Source of the DNA: CAZEAC01 sp964510065
GTDB lineage: Bacteria; Bdellovibrionota_C; UBA2361; CAIXSY01
Reading direction: 5' to 3'
DNA: 63,565 bases
Assembly (NCBI GenBank): GCA_964510065.1
Contig: CAZEAC010000025.1
Location: forward strand, 1 to 63,565
A program made the position numbers and the translations under genes. Position 1 is the stretch's first letter, and the number at the start of each line of letters is the position of its first letter. Shown here in pieces: positions 43,807-53,046 of this stretch. The notes beneath the pieces are model-generated. The model saw only the letters and a program-made list of their open reading frames with translations, was not told where the DNA came from and ran no database searches.

Positions 43807-46800
43807 CATACCGCAGTAAAAAGAGCCCTTTATCCCCCATACGTATCGCGATCTATATTTTTGCCTTTGTAGTGCTGGGCGAATCTGCGCTGCATTTGAT
43901 TCCGCCGCGAGCTACCGATACCTCTCTGTCGCACAAACGCAAACTCACTGTTGTCGCTCATCCTGAGTCTAAAGACAAGCCAACAAAGGATCCCTTTGCC
44001 GCTGCGCCTGCGGATACGGCAATCGCCGCTCGGCGAAAAGCAATCGAAGAGCTCCCAAATGTGCGTGCGGTTAAAGAGCTAATGAATCGCCCACTCTACA
44101 CAAGCGCTCAGGTGATGATCTCCGAAGACGGTGCAACGGATGAGACTGGCACCTTCGCGCGCACCACAATTCTTAAAACGCATCTAAAGTATCCCCTTGT
44201 TCGCACTGTTGATCGAGTGTATCGAGACCCACAAATCAATGACGAGTTCACGATCGCGCGCGACACCATGGTGGCCGATCACCTTATGGTGAAACTTCTT
44301 CCGGGAGTCCGTGAATCTCTTTTTACCCAAGCGGTGCGAGAGCTCGGATTTGGTGTACGCAAGTATTCAGCCAATACCGGGATCTATCTCATTTCGATAC
44401 CAGCAGAAAATCCAGGCGACTTCAAAAGTGCGCTTCAAAGGCTGCATTCGTTGACAGCGATGGTGCGCGCGGCCGAGCCCGATTACGTTGTACAGCTTGA
44501 TGCAACTCCAAACGATCCGCTCTTTAGCAAGGAGTGGGGCCTTGAAAACCGCGGTCTTGAGCCGCTCGGATTTCCCGGCTCCGATATCGGCGGGCCTTCG
44601 GCCTGGGATATCTCAACTGGTAGCAAGAATATTTTGGTGGGTGTTATTGACAGCGGGATGGACTACGCTCACGAAGATCTTGCCGCAAATATCTGGACGA
44701 ATCCATCGGAAGCTCCCGGCGATAAAAATAGCGATAGCTGCGCCGGAGTATGTATGGCAGATGACGATGGCGACGGCCTTGTCGACGAAGACTCCGCCGG
44801 CTGCGGGCGCAATGGGCGGAAGTTATCCGGAGAAGCTTGCCAGTGGAAAAATGATCTTGTCGCTGATGATGACGAGAACGGATACAAAGATGATATCCAC
44901 GGGTATGATTTTGCCTGCGATGATAGCGATCCCGATATTTACTCGACGACTTGTCCATACTGGCCCTACGGTGACCTCTATCCCGATATTCATGCGACGC
45001 ATGTCGCAGGCACAATTGGAGCGGTCACTAATAACGGAAAAGGTGTAGCCGGCGTCGCGCACAATGTCACGATGATCCCACTTCGTGGACTTTACGGCCT
45101 CGGCGGGATGACATCGGATTTGGCGGAGGCGATCGCGTATGCGACCGCGCGCAAGGTGTTTGTCACCAATAATTCTTGGGGGGGCGGTCCGCGATCGCAG
45201 GCCATTGAAGATGAGATTGTTCGTGCCAATAATGCCGGAATTCTTTTTGTTGCCGCCGCGGGTAATAACGCTAATAACAATGACAAGATACCATCATATC
45301 CAGCGTCGATAGCACGTCCAAATGTTCTTTCGGTCGCCGCGACCGATCCTTTCGATACTCTTGCCTATTTTTCAAACTATGGCGCAGCGAGTGTCGACCT
45401 CGCAGCCCCGGGCGTTGCGATCTTCAGCGCGCTTCCGAAAAATACCTACGGCAATTTAAGTGGAACTTCGATGGCGACGCCGCATGTAACCGGAGCTGCG
45501 GTAGTACTGAAATCATTAGCACCAGGGCTTACGGCTACTGATATTAAAAGGATCTTAATTGATGGTGCAGAGATTGTCGGTTCACTTGAGGGATTGGTTC
45601 GTAGCGGCGCAAGGCTCAATTTGCAGCGAAGTCTGCAGCTCGTTAGCCAGCATGTAACGGTCGGTGCGCCGCGATACATTGATGATGGAAGCGCGGGTAC
45701 GCAGGGCAACGCCGACGGAATTGCCAATCCTGGGGAAACAATTGTTGCTCGTATCCCAATTCTTAACCGTAGTACGAGCGCACTATCAAACGTCACGGGG
45801 CGTCTTGAAAGAATCGACACGACGCCAGGGCTCACTTTACTCAGTAATAGCGTAACCGTAGGTCCGATTAGTAGTGCCGCGGCCGGCTCGGCCGAATTCA
45901 AGTTCACGATTGCTCCGTCGGTGACATTCGAGACGCACTTCCCGCTTAAGCTAGTGCTGCAAACTGGTCTTGGCGGCTTACCGGAGGAACGAACTCTGCA
46001 CCTCATTATTCATAATTCAGCAAGCGTAAGCGGAAAAGTTCTTCTTGACGGCGCTCCTCTAGCCAACGCCAGCGTGAAGGTATCTGGAATTATGAGCGCG
46101 AGCGCAGTTACTAATAGAGATGGGATCTACTCACTATCACTCATCGCCGGACAGTACACCGAAAAAGTCAGCTATCCAGGAACCGTCTTTTTCGGCTCGA
46201 ATAGATTCGCTGTGCCGGTCACGCAAAAGGTAATTGATCTTGATTATGTAACGGGCGGTTCGGTTGAAGCGCGAGATGCCATTACGGGCGCGCCGATACC
46301 TAACTCCTATATTGAGATTGGCGATACCGTCGCCGCATCGCCCTCGCTTGAATACCTAAATCAAGGTGAAGAGAAACTGGGAATCGCGTTCCCGCGAAAT
46401 CTTGCCTACTCGTTTAGTTTGCGTGTTCTGGCGCCGGGGCGTTACTTCCCCGAGGAATTCTCAGTAGATGCGACACGATTTGGTGAGCACTTTATCGCCA
46501 AATTAATGCCGGGTTCGGCAGATATGACGATTAAGCGCAACTTTGCTGTCGGGCACTTTCCGAAGATTACTGGCTCCGCGAAAGACGGCACTGTTGTCGG
46601 GGTCGACAATGATATTTACAACATGACCTCTAGCGCATTCGTCATGACTCGGGGCGGGGAATATACCGACCTTAACAGTACTATCGCGGCGGAACTCTTC
46701 GGAACGCCGAATCCACTTACCGCGGAGCTCGCGCCATTTTATAATTCCGCAGCCTTCGGGATTTCGTCGTCAGGAGATGTAGTTGGAAGTATAGTCGCGT

Positions 46801-48635
46801 ATGACACTCAGACTGGTGAGCTCACCGCCATTAATCCCTGGATTAAGTCGGGAAATACAATAATCGCGCTGCCGTTGCTTCCTAATGATACCTTCGGCGA
46901 AGCATATAATATTAATAGCGCCGGGACGATTGTGGGCACATCTTCACATGCCACTTCAACCGGCATTGTGGGGCAAGTTGTTATATGGCGGCTCGTGAAT
47001 GGAGCGTATCGGGTAGAGGTTCTACCCATCCTTACTCCGGTGACTGGGTTGATGCCAGGTGCCAATCTTTTCATAAATGACAAGGGAGTGGTTGCCACGA
47101 CAGTATCTCGAAGCAAGGGTATTGGAATTCCAATGCTTTGGAATGGAACTTCGTTTACTGAGCTGCCTTTGCCGCAGGGGATGAAGTCGGCTCAAGTATA
47201 TGGTTTAAACGATGATGGCGATGTTTTTGGAGGTGTCACCGATGGCAGTGGCCGCGCTGCCTCATTTGTGTACCGCAATGGTGGCTATATATTAGCGCCG
47301 GCTTCTAATTGGGATTCAGTGGCTTTCGCGCTTGATTATAATCCGGAGCAAGTTGACATTCTTGGCGGGATTCGATCTGAATTTGAAGCCAGTGATCAGA
47401 ACACCGCCGCGCTTTGGCGTAATGGGAAGCGCTATATTATTGGTGATATTATCGCGCAAAACGACCATCCTCGGACGCAATGGTGGAGTCCATTCGCTCG
47501 CTACGCGGTAGCGCAAGCGGTTCGCTTTACTGATAATGATTCCATTCCGATCGCCGGATACGACAACGACCAAGCACTTTTCTTCCTCGGCACAATGACG
47601 CGTCCAGGAAAGTTTCCCGTGCGTCCCACACCAACACCTACTCCAAGTGCTACACCAACACTTACGCCCACGCCTTCACCGTCGCCCAGAAACTCTGAGT
47701 TGCCTCAGTTGACTACGGCGGACTTTGACGGCGATGGCGTGAGCGACATGGGAATCGTAGTCGCTTCCTCAAAGAAGTCGCCGGGCGGCGAGAAGGCGAA
47801 AGGTCTGTCGAACCGTATCCGCTTGAGCATTGATGGGCGAGAAAGAAAGATCAAATTTGGCCGGCGCAAAAGCGTCGCGGTTCATGGGCACTACCTGCCG
47901 GGAAATAATTGGCAATTAGGCTATGCGACGGTGGTCAAGAAGCGCGCAATCAATTGGGAGCTATTTGATCCGGTTACGATGACAAAGCTGAGCCTTGCAT
48001 TTGGAAATAAGGGTGATAAAGTTTTGGGCGGCTGCTCACTTGTTGGTCAGGATAACCTGAATGACATGGTATTATTGCGAGGTGCCTCGGAGATAATCAT
48101 TCGCAATTCGCAAAGCGGCGAGATTACGAAGCGATCGTTGTCGCTCGGAGCCGGGGAATCGCTGCTCGACCTTACATGTGGCACCTTCGTCCCGGACACC
48201 GGAGCGGAACAGTTCCTGGCGGCATTACTTAAGTCGGCGGACGGCAAATACCATTCAGCGATTTTTAGCGTCGATGGCACGGCACTTTTGCGAGTAGACT
48301 TGGCGGCTAAAGCCTCAAGAATCCTCGCGGTGGACGGAGATGGTAATAGGGTATCCGAACTCCTACTTCTCGATACGGAATCATCCAAGGCGAATCTAAG
48401 TGGCGAAAGGTTGGGTGTAGATATTATTTCAGAGCAGGTCACATCACAAAAAGTAAACTACGTCGGTGCAAGTGACCCGATCGTCGAAACTAGTGAACGC
48501 GCCGACACCATCGTCGTTCGCGCCGGAAAAGAGATCCGGCGGATTAGCGTTGATGGCAGTGCACTCGGGACCGTCATGCGCAAATTAAAGCCGGACCAAC
48601 GCCTTATGGAAACTCGTAGGCTATTAGTGCCGTGA
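43803..48635 (+). CDS. Secreted giant subtilisin-like (S8) protease, active paralogue
   Basis: The 1,610-residue protein is a paralogue of the upstream protein and has the same layout: hydrophobic N-terminus (RIAIYIFAFVVLGESALHLI), propeptide, S8 domain, two carboxypeptidase-regulatory-like domains, HAF-like beta repeats, Thr/Pro linker and FG-GAP-like end (DFDGDGVSDMG). The triad is complete: Asp283 (GVIDSGMDY), His397 (IHATHVAGT) and Ser556 (SGTSMATPHV). A Ca-binding-like Asp-rich insertion (DDDGDGLVDED, DDDENGYKDD) lies between Asp and His. Translational coupling (ATGA) to the inactive paralogue suggests equal amounts and perhaps a complex. Likely an extracellular or surface protease; the start lacks its own Shine-Dalgarno site. 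Confidence 0.9.
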   Translation: MTYRSKKSPLSPIRIAIYIFAFVVLGESALHLIPPRATDTSLSHKRKLTVVAHPESKDKPTKDPFAAAPADTAIAARRKAIEELPNVRAVKELMNRPLYTSAQVMISEDGATDETGTFARTTILKTHLKYPLVRTVDRVYRDPQINDEFTIARDTMVADHLMVKLLPGVRESLFTQAVRELGFGVRKYSANTGIYLISIPAENPGDFKSALQRLHSLTAMVRAAEPDYVVQLDATPNDPLFSKEWGLENRGLEPLGFPGSDIGGPSAWDISTGSKNILVGVIDSGMDYAHEDLAANIWTNPSEAPGDKNSDSCAGVCMADDDGDGLVDEDSAGCGRNGRKLSGEACQWKNDLVADDDENGYKDDIHGYDFACDDSDPDIYSTTCPYWPYGDLYPDIHATHVAGTIGAVTNNGKGVAGVAHNVTMIPLRGLYGLGGMTSDLAEAIAYATARKVFVTNNSWGGGPRSQAIEDEIVRANNAGILFVAAAGNNANNNDKIPSYPASIARPNVLSVAATDPFDTLAYFSNYGAASVDLAAPGVAIFSALPKNTYGNLSGTSMATPHVTGAAVVLKSLAPGLTATDIKRILIDGAEIVGSLEGLVRSGARLNLQRSLQLVSQHVTVGAPRYIDDGSAGTQGNADGIANPGETIVARIPILNRSTSALSNVTGRLERIDTTPGLTLLSNSVTVGPISSAAAGSAEFKFTIAPSVTFETHFPLKLVLQTGLGGLPEERTLHLIIHNSASVSGKVLLDGAPLANASVKVSGIMSASAVTNRDGIYSLSLIAGQYTEKVSYPGTVFFGSNRFAVPVTQKVIDLDYVTGGSVEARDAITGAPIPNSYIEIGDTVAASPSLEYLNQGEEKLGIAFPRNLAYSFSLRVLAPGRYFPEEFSVDATRFGEHFIAKLMPGSADMTIKRNFAVGHFPKITGSAKDGTVVGVDNDIYNMTSSAFVMTRGGEYTDLNSTIAAELFGTPNPLTAELAPFYNSAAFGISSSGDVVGSIVAYDTQTGELTAINPWIKSGNTIIALPLLPNDTFGEAYNINSAGTIVGTSSHATSTGIVGQVVIWRLVNGAYRVEVLPILTPVTGLMPGANLFINDKGVVATTVSRSKGIGIPMLWNGTSFTELPLPQGMKSAQVYGLNDDGDVFGGVTDGSGRAASFVYRNGGYILAPASNWDSVAFALDYNPEQVDILGGIRSEFEASDQNTAALWRNGKRYIIGDIIAQNDHPRTQWWSPFARYAVAQAVRFTDNDSIPIAGYDNDQALFFLGTMTRPGKFPVRPTPTPTPSATPTLTPTPSPSPRNSELPQLTTADFDGDGVSDMGIVVASSKKSPGGEKAKGLSNRIRLSIDGRERKIKFGRRKSVAVHGHYLPGNNWQLGYATVVKKRAINWELFDPVTMTKLSLAFGNKGDKVLGGCSLVGQDNLNDMVLLRGASEIIIRNSQSGEITKRSLSLGAGESLLDLTCGTFVPDTGAEQFLAALLKSADGKYHSAIFSVDGTALLRVDLAAKASRILAVDGDGNRVSELLLLDTESSKANLSGERLGVDIISEQVTSQKVNYVGASDPIVETSERADTIVVRAGKEIRRISVDGSALGTVMRKLKPDQRLMETRRLLVP

Positions 48636-48855
48636 CACTTTTCGCCAACAGAATTCTGGAAAATTTGCAGGCAAGTCAACTGAGGCAAACGGTAGTGGGC
48701 TTTCATCGCCAAGCGGGATTTACCAGCGCGTAAAGCCCAGGCCAAAGTGTAAAAGTTAGGTAAAAGCTCTTTACGACATTTTACTTCCGCGTGTCTTAAA
48801 CACTCACGCAACGGCTGATACTATTAATCTTAAAAGTAGAACGAGGGAGAAACCA

Positions 48856-50151
48856 ATGTGTCGTAAGATTCTCATTTTAGTTGTAGTCCTTTGTAGTGCC
48901 ACTGCGCTTTCTGGAGAGGTATCTTTCAGTTCGGCTCCTGCAAGTATCGATGAAGAAGTGGCGAGTCTACGTCGCGAGGGAGTTGCCGCTGTGGATCGAC
49001 TTGCTTCGAAGTACGTTTCAAGTGGTGGGTCTTTATCAGCACTTCGCCTAGTGCCTGCAAATTCCTTGACTGAAGCTCAGCGAAGCGATGTCGAAGCTTT
49101 AAGATTGCTCGACCAAGTTTGTGGGCAGCGTTTTTGCATTTATTCGAAGCTTTTTTGGCACACCGATTTCGCTGAGGCAAAGGCGCAAGCTCTTCGTGAA
49201 AATAAGCCGCTATTGGCTTTAGTGTTGCTCGGAGACTTGCGTGACGAGCTCAGCTGTGCGAATTCACGCTTTTTCCGGACCCTGCTCTACCCCGACCCAC
49301 ACATTTCACAACTTCTGCGAAACAATTTCGTTTTGTATTGGAAGAAGCATCGAGAAGTCCCGACGATAGAAGTATCCTTCCCAAATGGCAGAAAGATAAA
49401 GAACACCATCACCGGAAATAGCATTCACTATGTGCTTGATATGCAGGGACGAATTGTGGATGCGCTCCCTGGACTGTATGCGCCGGAGCGATTCTTTTCT
49501 GAAATTGCCAAAGCAGGAGATCAGGCAAGGAAGCTTGGAGCGTTGAACGACGCTGACTTTAGAAGTGAAGCACTGACCTATCATCAGACTCGAAAACGCG
49601 AGTCAGGGGAGGAGTACTTGGCGGCGGTGAATGGATTGGGCCTTGATCCAACTGCAGCGCTGCGCTTGCGGCGCATTGTCGATCAATTAAATGAGTCTCC
49701 GGCGGTTGCGGCGTCGAGAATAACGAAGTCGAAGATGGTGATGGAGGATCCCTATTTTGCTGGCATGGCAATGCTACGCACTGCATCCCTCGACAAGGCA
49801 GTGCAAAAGAGCGTTTGGGAACAGCTTGCGGAGCGTTTCCCACAGTTCCTTACAATTTCGGATCAAAGTATGCGCTTGATCCAGAATCTGCGCGGCGACC
49901 GAATCACAGAGAAAGGCTTCTGGTCTTCTATCTCGCGAAATCTGGCGATTGACACAGTGAAAAACGAGTTTGAACTACGACCAACTATCCGCGCATGGCT
50001 GATGAACTCTAAAGAAGCACCGACACTTGAGACGATAAATAGCCTTGTGTATTCCATGCTTTTCAAGATGCCCGCTGAAGATATCACGTATGGTTTGGTA
50101 ACTCCCGAAACTTTTAGCGGCCTTGTCGAAGAGGGGTATCACGAGCCATAA
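48856..50151 (+). CDS. Secreted thioredoxin-fold protein
   Basis: The 431-residue protein begins with a signal peptide (LILVVVLCSATALSG). Residues about 95-220 look like a thioredoxin-like (DUF255/Thioredoxin_7) fold: FWHTDFAEAKAQALRENKPLLALVLLG, then SCANSRFFRTLLYPDPHISQLLRNNFVLYW and VLDMQGRIVDALPG. The single Cys (SCAN) in place of CxxC argues against disulfide reductase activity. The C-terminal 200 residues are helical and unassigned. GAGGGAG precedes the ATG. It follows the S8 pair by 220 bp with its own promoter region. Confidence 0.65.
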   Translation: MCRKILILVVVLCSATALSGEVSFSSAPASIDEEVASLRREGVAAVDRLASKYVSSGGSLSALRLVPANSLTEAQRSDVEALRLLDQVCGQRFCIYSKLFWHTDFAEAKAQALRENKPLLALVLLGDLRDELSCANSRFFRTLLYPDPHISQLLRNNFVLYWKKHREVPTIEVSFPNGRKIKNTITGNSIHYVLDMQGRIVDALPGLYAPERFFSEIAKAGDQARKLGALNDADFRSEALTYHQTRKRESGEEYLAAVNGLGLDPTAALRLRRIVDQLNESPAVAASRITKSKMVMEDPYFAGMAMLRTASLDKAVQKSVWEQLAERFPQFLTISDQSMRLIQNLRGDRITEKGFWSSISRNLAIDTVKNEFELRPTIRAWLMNSKEAPTLETINSLVYSMLFKMPAEDITYGLVTPETFSGLVEEGYHEP

Positions 50152-50301
50152 GTAGGTGCAGGCGCGAAGCGGAGTCGTCGAGGAGGAGCAGGAGAATTAT
50201 TCCGTCTACATGGTACTGATTATTAACTCAATAATTCGGGATGAAAATACTTCTGCGAACGCGACAAAGAACTCGCGAAATGTTAAGATTGCAGAGTTCG
50301 T

Positions 50302-51135
50302 ATGCGTGTAGTTACAAATCATCCAAAGCGACTTCCTATCTCGAATTCCTGGCCTCGACCGCTTACTAAGGAACTCTCACGCCTTTTACCGCCGCAGTCT
50401 CCCGGTCCGCAAGTGATAGGCGTTGCTCACCTTGACGAGAATATTGACCTGGCAAAGAAGATTATAGATGGCCTTCGACCTGCCTCGAAAATTGGACTAG
50501 AAATGGACATGGGGGCACCCAGGATGCACCGGTATCTCGGGCAGGGGCGTGAGGTAGTTGGAGCAATGTGTGACGAAGAGGGAGCTCGTTTTTTTACTGA
50601 GCTCGCGAACTACGCGCGGACGAGAGGTCACACTCCCCTCTGGGTAGAAAGACCAAGTGCGCACATAGTTAAGTCGGATCGAGATGCAATTCGAAAGGCC
50701 GGAGAGGTGTTAAGGATGCCCGAGCGGTATGTCTTCGGTTGGGTTCGTTCGGCATTTTTCAATTACTGGTATACTCAAGCGGAGATTATTGGGAGAATGA
50801 CTGTCCTGTGGCGCTCCAAATTGATGTTACGCGCTACTCGTAACTATGGATTTGGTCCTACTGATGCGGTTTTTATTGGCCATAAGCACGCACTCGATTT
50901 TGTGACTTTTACCGGGCAGGGCATTGAAGCTCGAATTGTCGATGGTCGAGTGACGACTCCGAGCATTCGCGAATGTAAGAGTGAAGATTTGTGGAACCAT
51001 AGCGATAGGGTGGATGACCGAAAATTAAGAGTCACGAGGTCTATTCAACGGCTAATTCATAGATGGTTCGGTCATGGCGTCGCTGATAAAGCCCGAAAGT
51101 TTCGCCTTTCCGTAGCTGGAGTCTGTAGGATCTAG
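50302..51135 (+). CDS. TraB/TIKI-superfamily-like protein, C-terminus cut by a MITE-like end
   Basis: The 277-residue protein has features of the TraB/PrgY/GumN/TIKI fold: GVAHLDENI (first His motif, about 40-48), IGLEMDMG (Glu motif, about 65-72) and FIGHKHALDF (GxxH late motif, about 195-204). Members bind metal and some are proteases. No membrane spans or signal are seen. The stop codon TAG (51133-51135) is the first three bases of a MITE-like left end (TAGCCTGGACTTCTC), so the natural C-terminus may be missing. The family call rests on short motifs only. Confidence 0.45.
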   Translation: MRVVTNHPKRLPISNSWPRPLTKELSRLLPPQSPGPQVIGVAHLDENIDLAKKIIDGLRPASKIGLEMDMGAPRMHRYLGQGREVVGAMCDEEGARFFTELANYARTRGHTPLWVERPSAHIVKSDRDAIRKAGEVLRMPERYVFGWVRSAFFNYWYTQAEIIGRMTVLWRSKLMLRATRNYGFGPTDAVFIGHKHALDFVTFTGQGIEARIVDGRVTTPSIRECKSEDLWNHSDRVDDRKLRVTRSIQRLIHRWFGHGVADKARKFRLSVAGVCRI

Positions 51136-51215
51136 CCTGGACTTCTCTAACAGCTTTCCGCTGCGGAATCGTTGATTGTCGAATGGCTCCGTTAATCTAG
51201 GAATTCGCCCTCGAC
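51133..51215. mobile_element. Truncated MITE-like element, copy D (left end only)
   Basis: TAGCCTGGACTTCTC (51133-51147) followed by about 70 bases aligns with the left part of copy C (CAGCTTTC...GCGG, then TCTAGGAATT). The matching right end is absent, so this is a decayed or partly deleted copy. Confidence 0.6.
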
Positions 51216-51466
51216 TGATCGGACAGTTTATCATTCGTAAATTTGTTTTTGAGTTTACTCAAAACTTCCCCGAAATCTTTCGGAGACGCTTTCATTAACC
51301 AACGGGAATTAATCCATGCGGCCGTTGTACGGTAGGTATCCATGAATCCCAACGTCTCAAACAAACTAAGGCGAGAAGTGTCGCAAGAGCTAGCGAAGCT
51401 ACCCTTTTCTAAAGATATAATCTCTCTCCGAGTGAATGACCTATACGTAATGTTTTGTCGGCTCAC
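51197..51466 (-). CDS. Small hypothetical protein, second gene of a pair
   Basis: The 89-residue protein starts with GTG overlapping the stop of the preceding gene (GTGA), so it is likely translationally coupled to it. It is basic (RSFTRREII, KASPKDFGEVLSKLKNKF) and soluble. I recognise nothing. Its 3' end runs into the remains of MITE-like copy D. Confidence 0.45.
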   Translation of the reverse strand: MSRQNITYRSFTRREIISLEKGSFASSCDTSRLSLFETLGFMDTYRTTAAWINSRWLMKASPKDFGEVLSKLKNKFTNDKLSDQSRANS

Positions 51467-51885
51467 TCCACCAGTGCAGCCATTTTACTAACCCGCTCAA
51501 TAATGTTTATCAAAGCTGCGCGATAAGCTCGCGCGTCCGAAAGAGTTAGATAATAGCGACTGGCCTCTCTCCTTTGAATGCGCAGGCTGGCCCAGGCTTG
51601 GTACGTATCATCTTCACGGTAACTGCCACTATCACCTGACATCTGCAGTGACACGGTGATACTTGCCGGCCATTGATCGATATCTGATCTCTTCTGCGCA
51701 ATGACCGCAAGCGTCACGTCAAGGTAGCTGTCATAAATGCGCGAAATGAAGGATCGATCGAGCTTAATATCTCCCGCACCTCTCGGAATCGGTGGAAGCT
51801 TTATCGACTCGCCCCCCTCCGACTTTTTCTGCATTGCATCACGAAGTTCGATTAGTTCCCTGGCTGATACTGCACTATTTTCCAT
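51463..51885 (-). CDS. Small hypothetical protein, first gene of a pair
   Basis: The 140-residue protein has a helical N-terminus (VSARELIELRDAMQKK), a central GAGDIKLDRSFISRIYDSYLDVTLAVI helix-strand part and a C-terminal helix (ARAYRAALINIIERVSKM). It has no signal peptide or membrane span. The GTGA overlap with the 89-residue gene downstream suggests a two-gene unit; the size pair would fit a toxin-antitoxin module, but no motif supports that. Confidence 0.5.
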   Translation of the reverse strand: MENSAVSARELIELRDAMQKKSEGGESIKLPPIPRGAGDIKLDRSFISRIYDSYLDVTLAVIAQKRSDIDQWPASITVSLQMSGDSGSYREDDTYQAWASLRIQRREASRYYLTLSDARAYRAALINIIERVSKMAALVE

Positions 51886-51986
51886 ATACGCCCTCTAAAC
51901 GTCATCCTTACGCATAGTATACGTATGTATGACGTTATGTCAAATGGCATTTTGAGTCGAGAGTTCTCATTTGGCTGACTTGCAGT

Positions 51987-52127
51987 GCGCACACCAATCC
52001 TTCTCTTGCGGAATTAATGAAGGGCCTCGGGGCCGGCCTCACGGTAGTACCATTTCTCACGATGCAACATTTGGCGCGGAAACGCGCATGCCTTAAGACG
52101 AGATATATTTCTATTGCGGCGGAATAG
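51987..52127 (+). pseudogene. Possible remnant of a LysR-type regulator (effector domain)
   Basis: In one plus-strand frame the segment reads TNPSLAELMKGLGAGLTVVP followed by FLTMQHLARKRA. This resembles the LysR effector-domain block in which a TNSxxLxxLVxxGLGIxxLP pattern closes the ligand cleft. No start codon or DNA-binding part is nearby, and the frame ends at 52125-52127. It is the only sign of a gene in the 349-bp stretch 51886-52234. Confidence 0.35.
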
Positions 52128-52234
52128 AGTCAGCCACGGATTCAGAAATAGGTCTACCACGCTTACTTTGCTTACTTTCACGCACGGCGTGAGATATAAA
52201 TATCAAAAAGCATACTTTGGCGAAGGACAGATCG

Positions 52235-53038
52235 ATGAACTTTATTTGGAACCAAGACGCACGATTGCCGCTCAATATTGGTCAAGTGATCGACCTTGTC
52301 GTGACGAGTCCACCGTACTTTAATCTCGTCGATTATCAGACTGAGGGACAAATCGGGTTCCGCGGATCGTTCGAACGATACATAGAAGATCTCAATCAAG
52401 TTTGGTCAAATCTAATCTCACATCTCGGACCAAACGGCGCAATTTGTATAAACATCGGATGCACACTTGAAATCTCGCGCAAAAATCAGAATCGGCTCTT
52501 TGACACTCACCACCATATTCTAGAATTTTTTTGTACCCATGGATTTTACCTACATGCGGATATTATTTGGGCTCTAAATAACTCAAAGTATTTTGAGCGT
52601 CAGGTGCGACGATATCACTCATCATATCCCAGGAGTGAAAAGCTACTACTTAATGACTATGAGCATATTCTCGTATTTAAACGATCGACGAGCTACGATG
52701 CACTGCAAGAAGCCGACCTTGAGTCCGTTGAATGCATTTCGGGGGTTTGGTCCATTCCCTGGGATTATGAGGGTTTTCCGCCCCCTCTTGCGCCTCCGCT
52801 GGTTCATCGACTTATTCAGCTTTTTTCCGAACGAGGTGATCTGGTATTCGACCCATTTATGGGACTTGGAACAGTGGCGCGCGTCGCGAGCACGCTTGGA
52901 CGTAGCTTCTGTGGAACCGAGCTCAATCCTGAAACGTATTCACGATGCCTAGAGGAACTCAGCCGGGCGCAGGTACCGCTTCAAAGGGAAATTTTACCAC
53001 AAAGCGAATTATGCTCCGAATTGGCTAACGCCTCGTAA
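52235..53038 (+). CDS. Solitary DNA methyltransferase (N4-cytosine/N6-adenine type)
   Basis: The ATG at 52235 is chosen for the AAGGA upstream; the frame is open from a TTG at 52217. The 267-residue enzyme has the catalytic motif IV as TSPPYF (about 24-29) and the SAM motif I near the C-terminus as FDPFMGLGTVARVA (about 211-224), which is the beta-class order. It lacks an obvious target-recognition domain beyond the central 130 residues. No restriction enzyme gene is adjacent, so it is probably an orphan methylase or part of a decayed system. The 3' end lies 8 bp before the stop of the convergent antibiotic-type cluster. Confidence 0.85.
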   Translation: MNFIWNQDARLPLNIGQVIDLVVTSPPYFNLVDYQTEGQIGFRGSFERYIEDLNQVWSNLISHLGPNGAICINIGCTLEISRKNQNRLFDTHHHILEFFCTHGFYLHADIIWALNNSKYFERQVRRYHSSYPRSEKLLLNDYEHILVFKRSTSYDALQEADLESVECISGVWSIPWDYEGFPPPLAPPLVHRLIQLFSERGDLVFDPFMGLGTVARVASTLGRSFCGTELNPETYSRCLEELSRAQVPLQREILPQSELCSELANAS

Positions 53039-53046
53039 CCGACCAA

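Noticed and set aside
51197..51885. Two small overlapping genes as a toxin-antitoxin module
   Set aside because: Only size and overlap fit; no toxin or antitoxin motif is visible in either protein.
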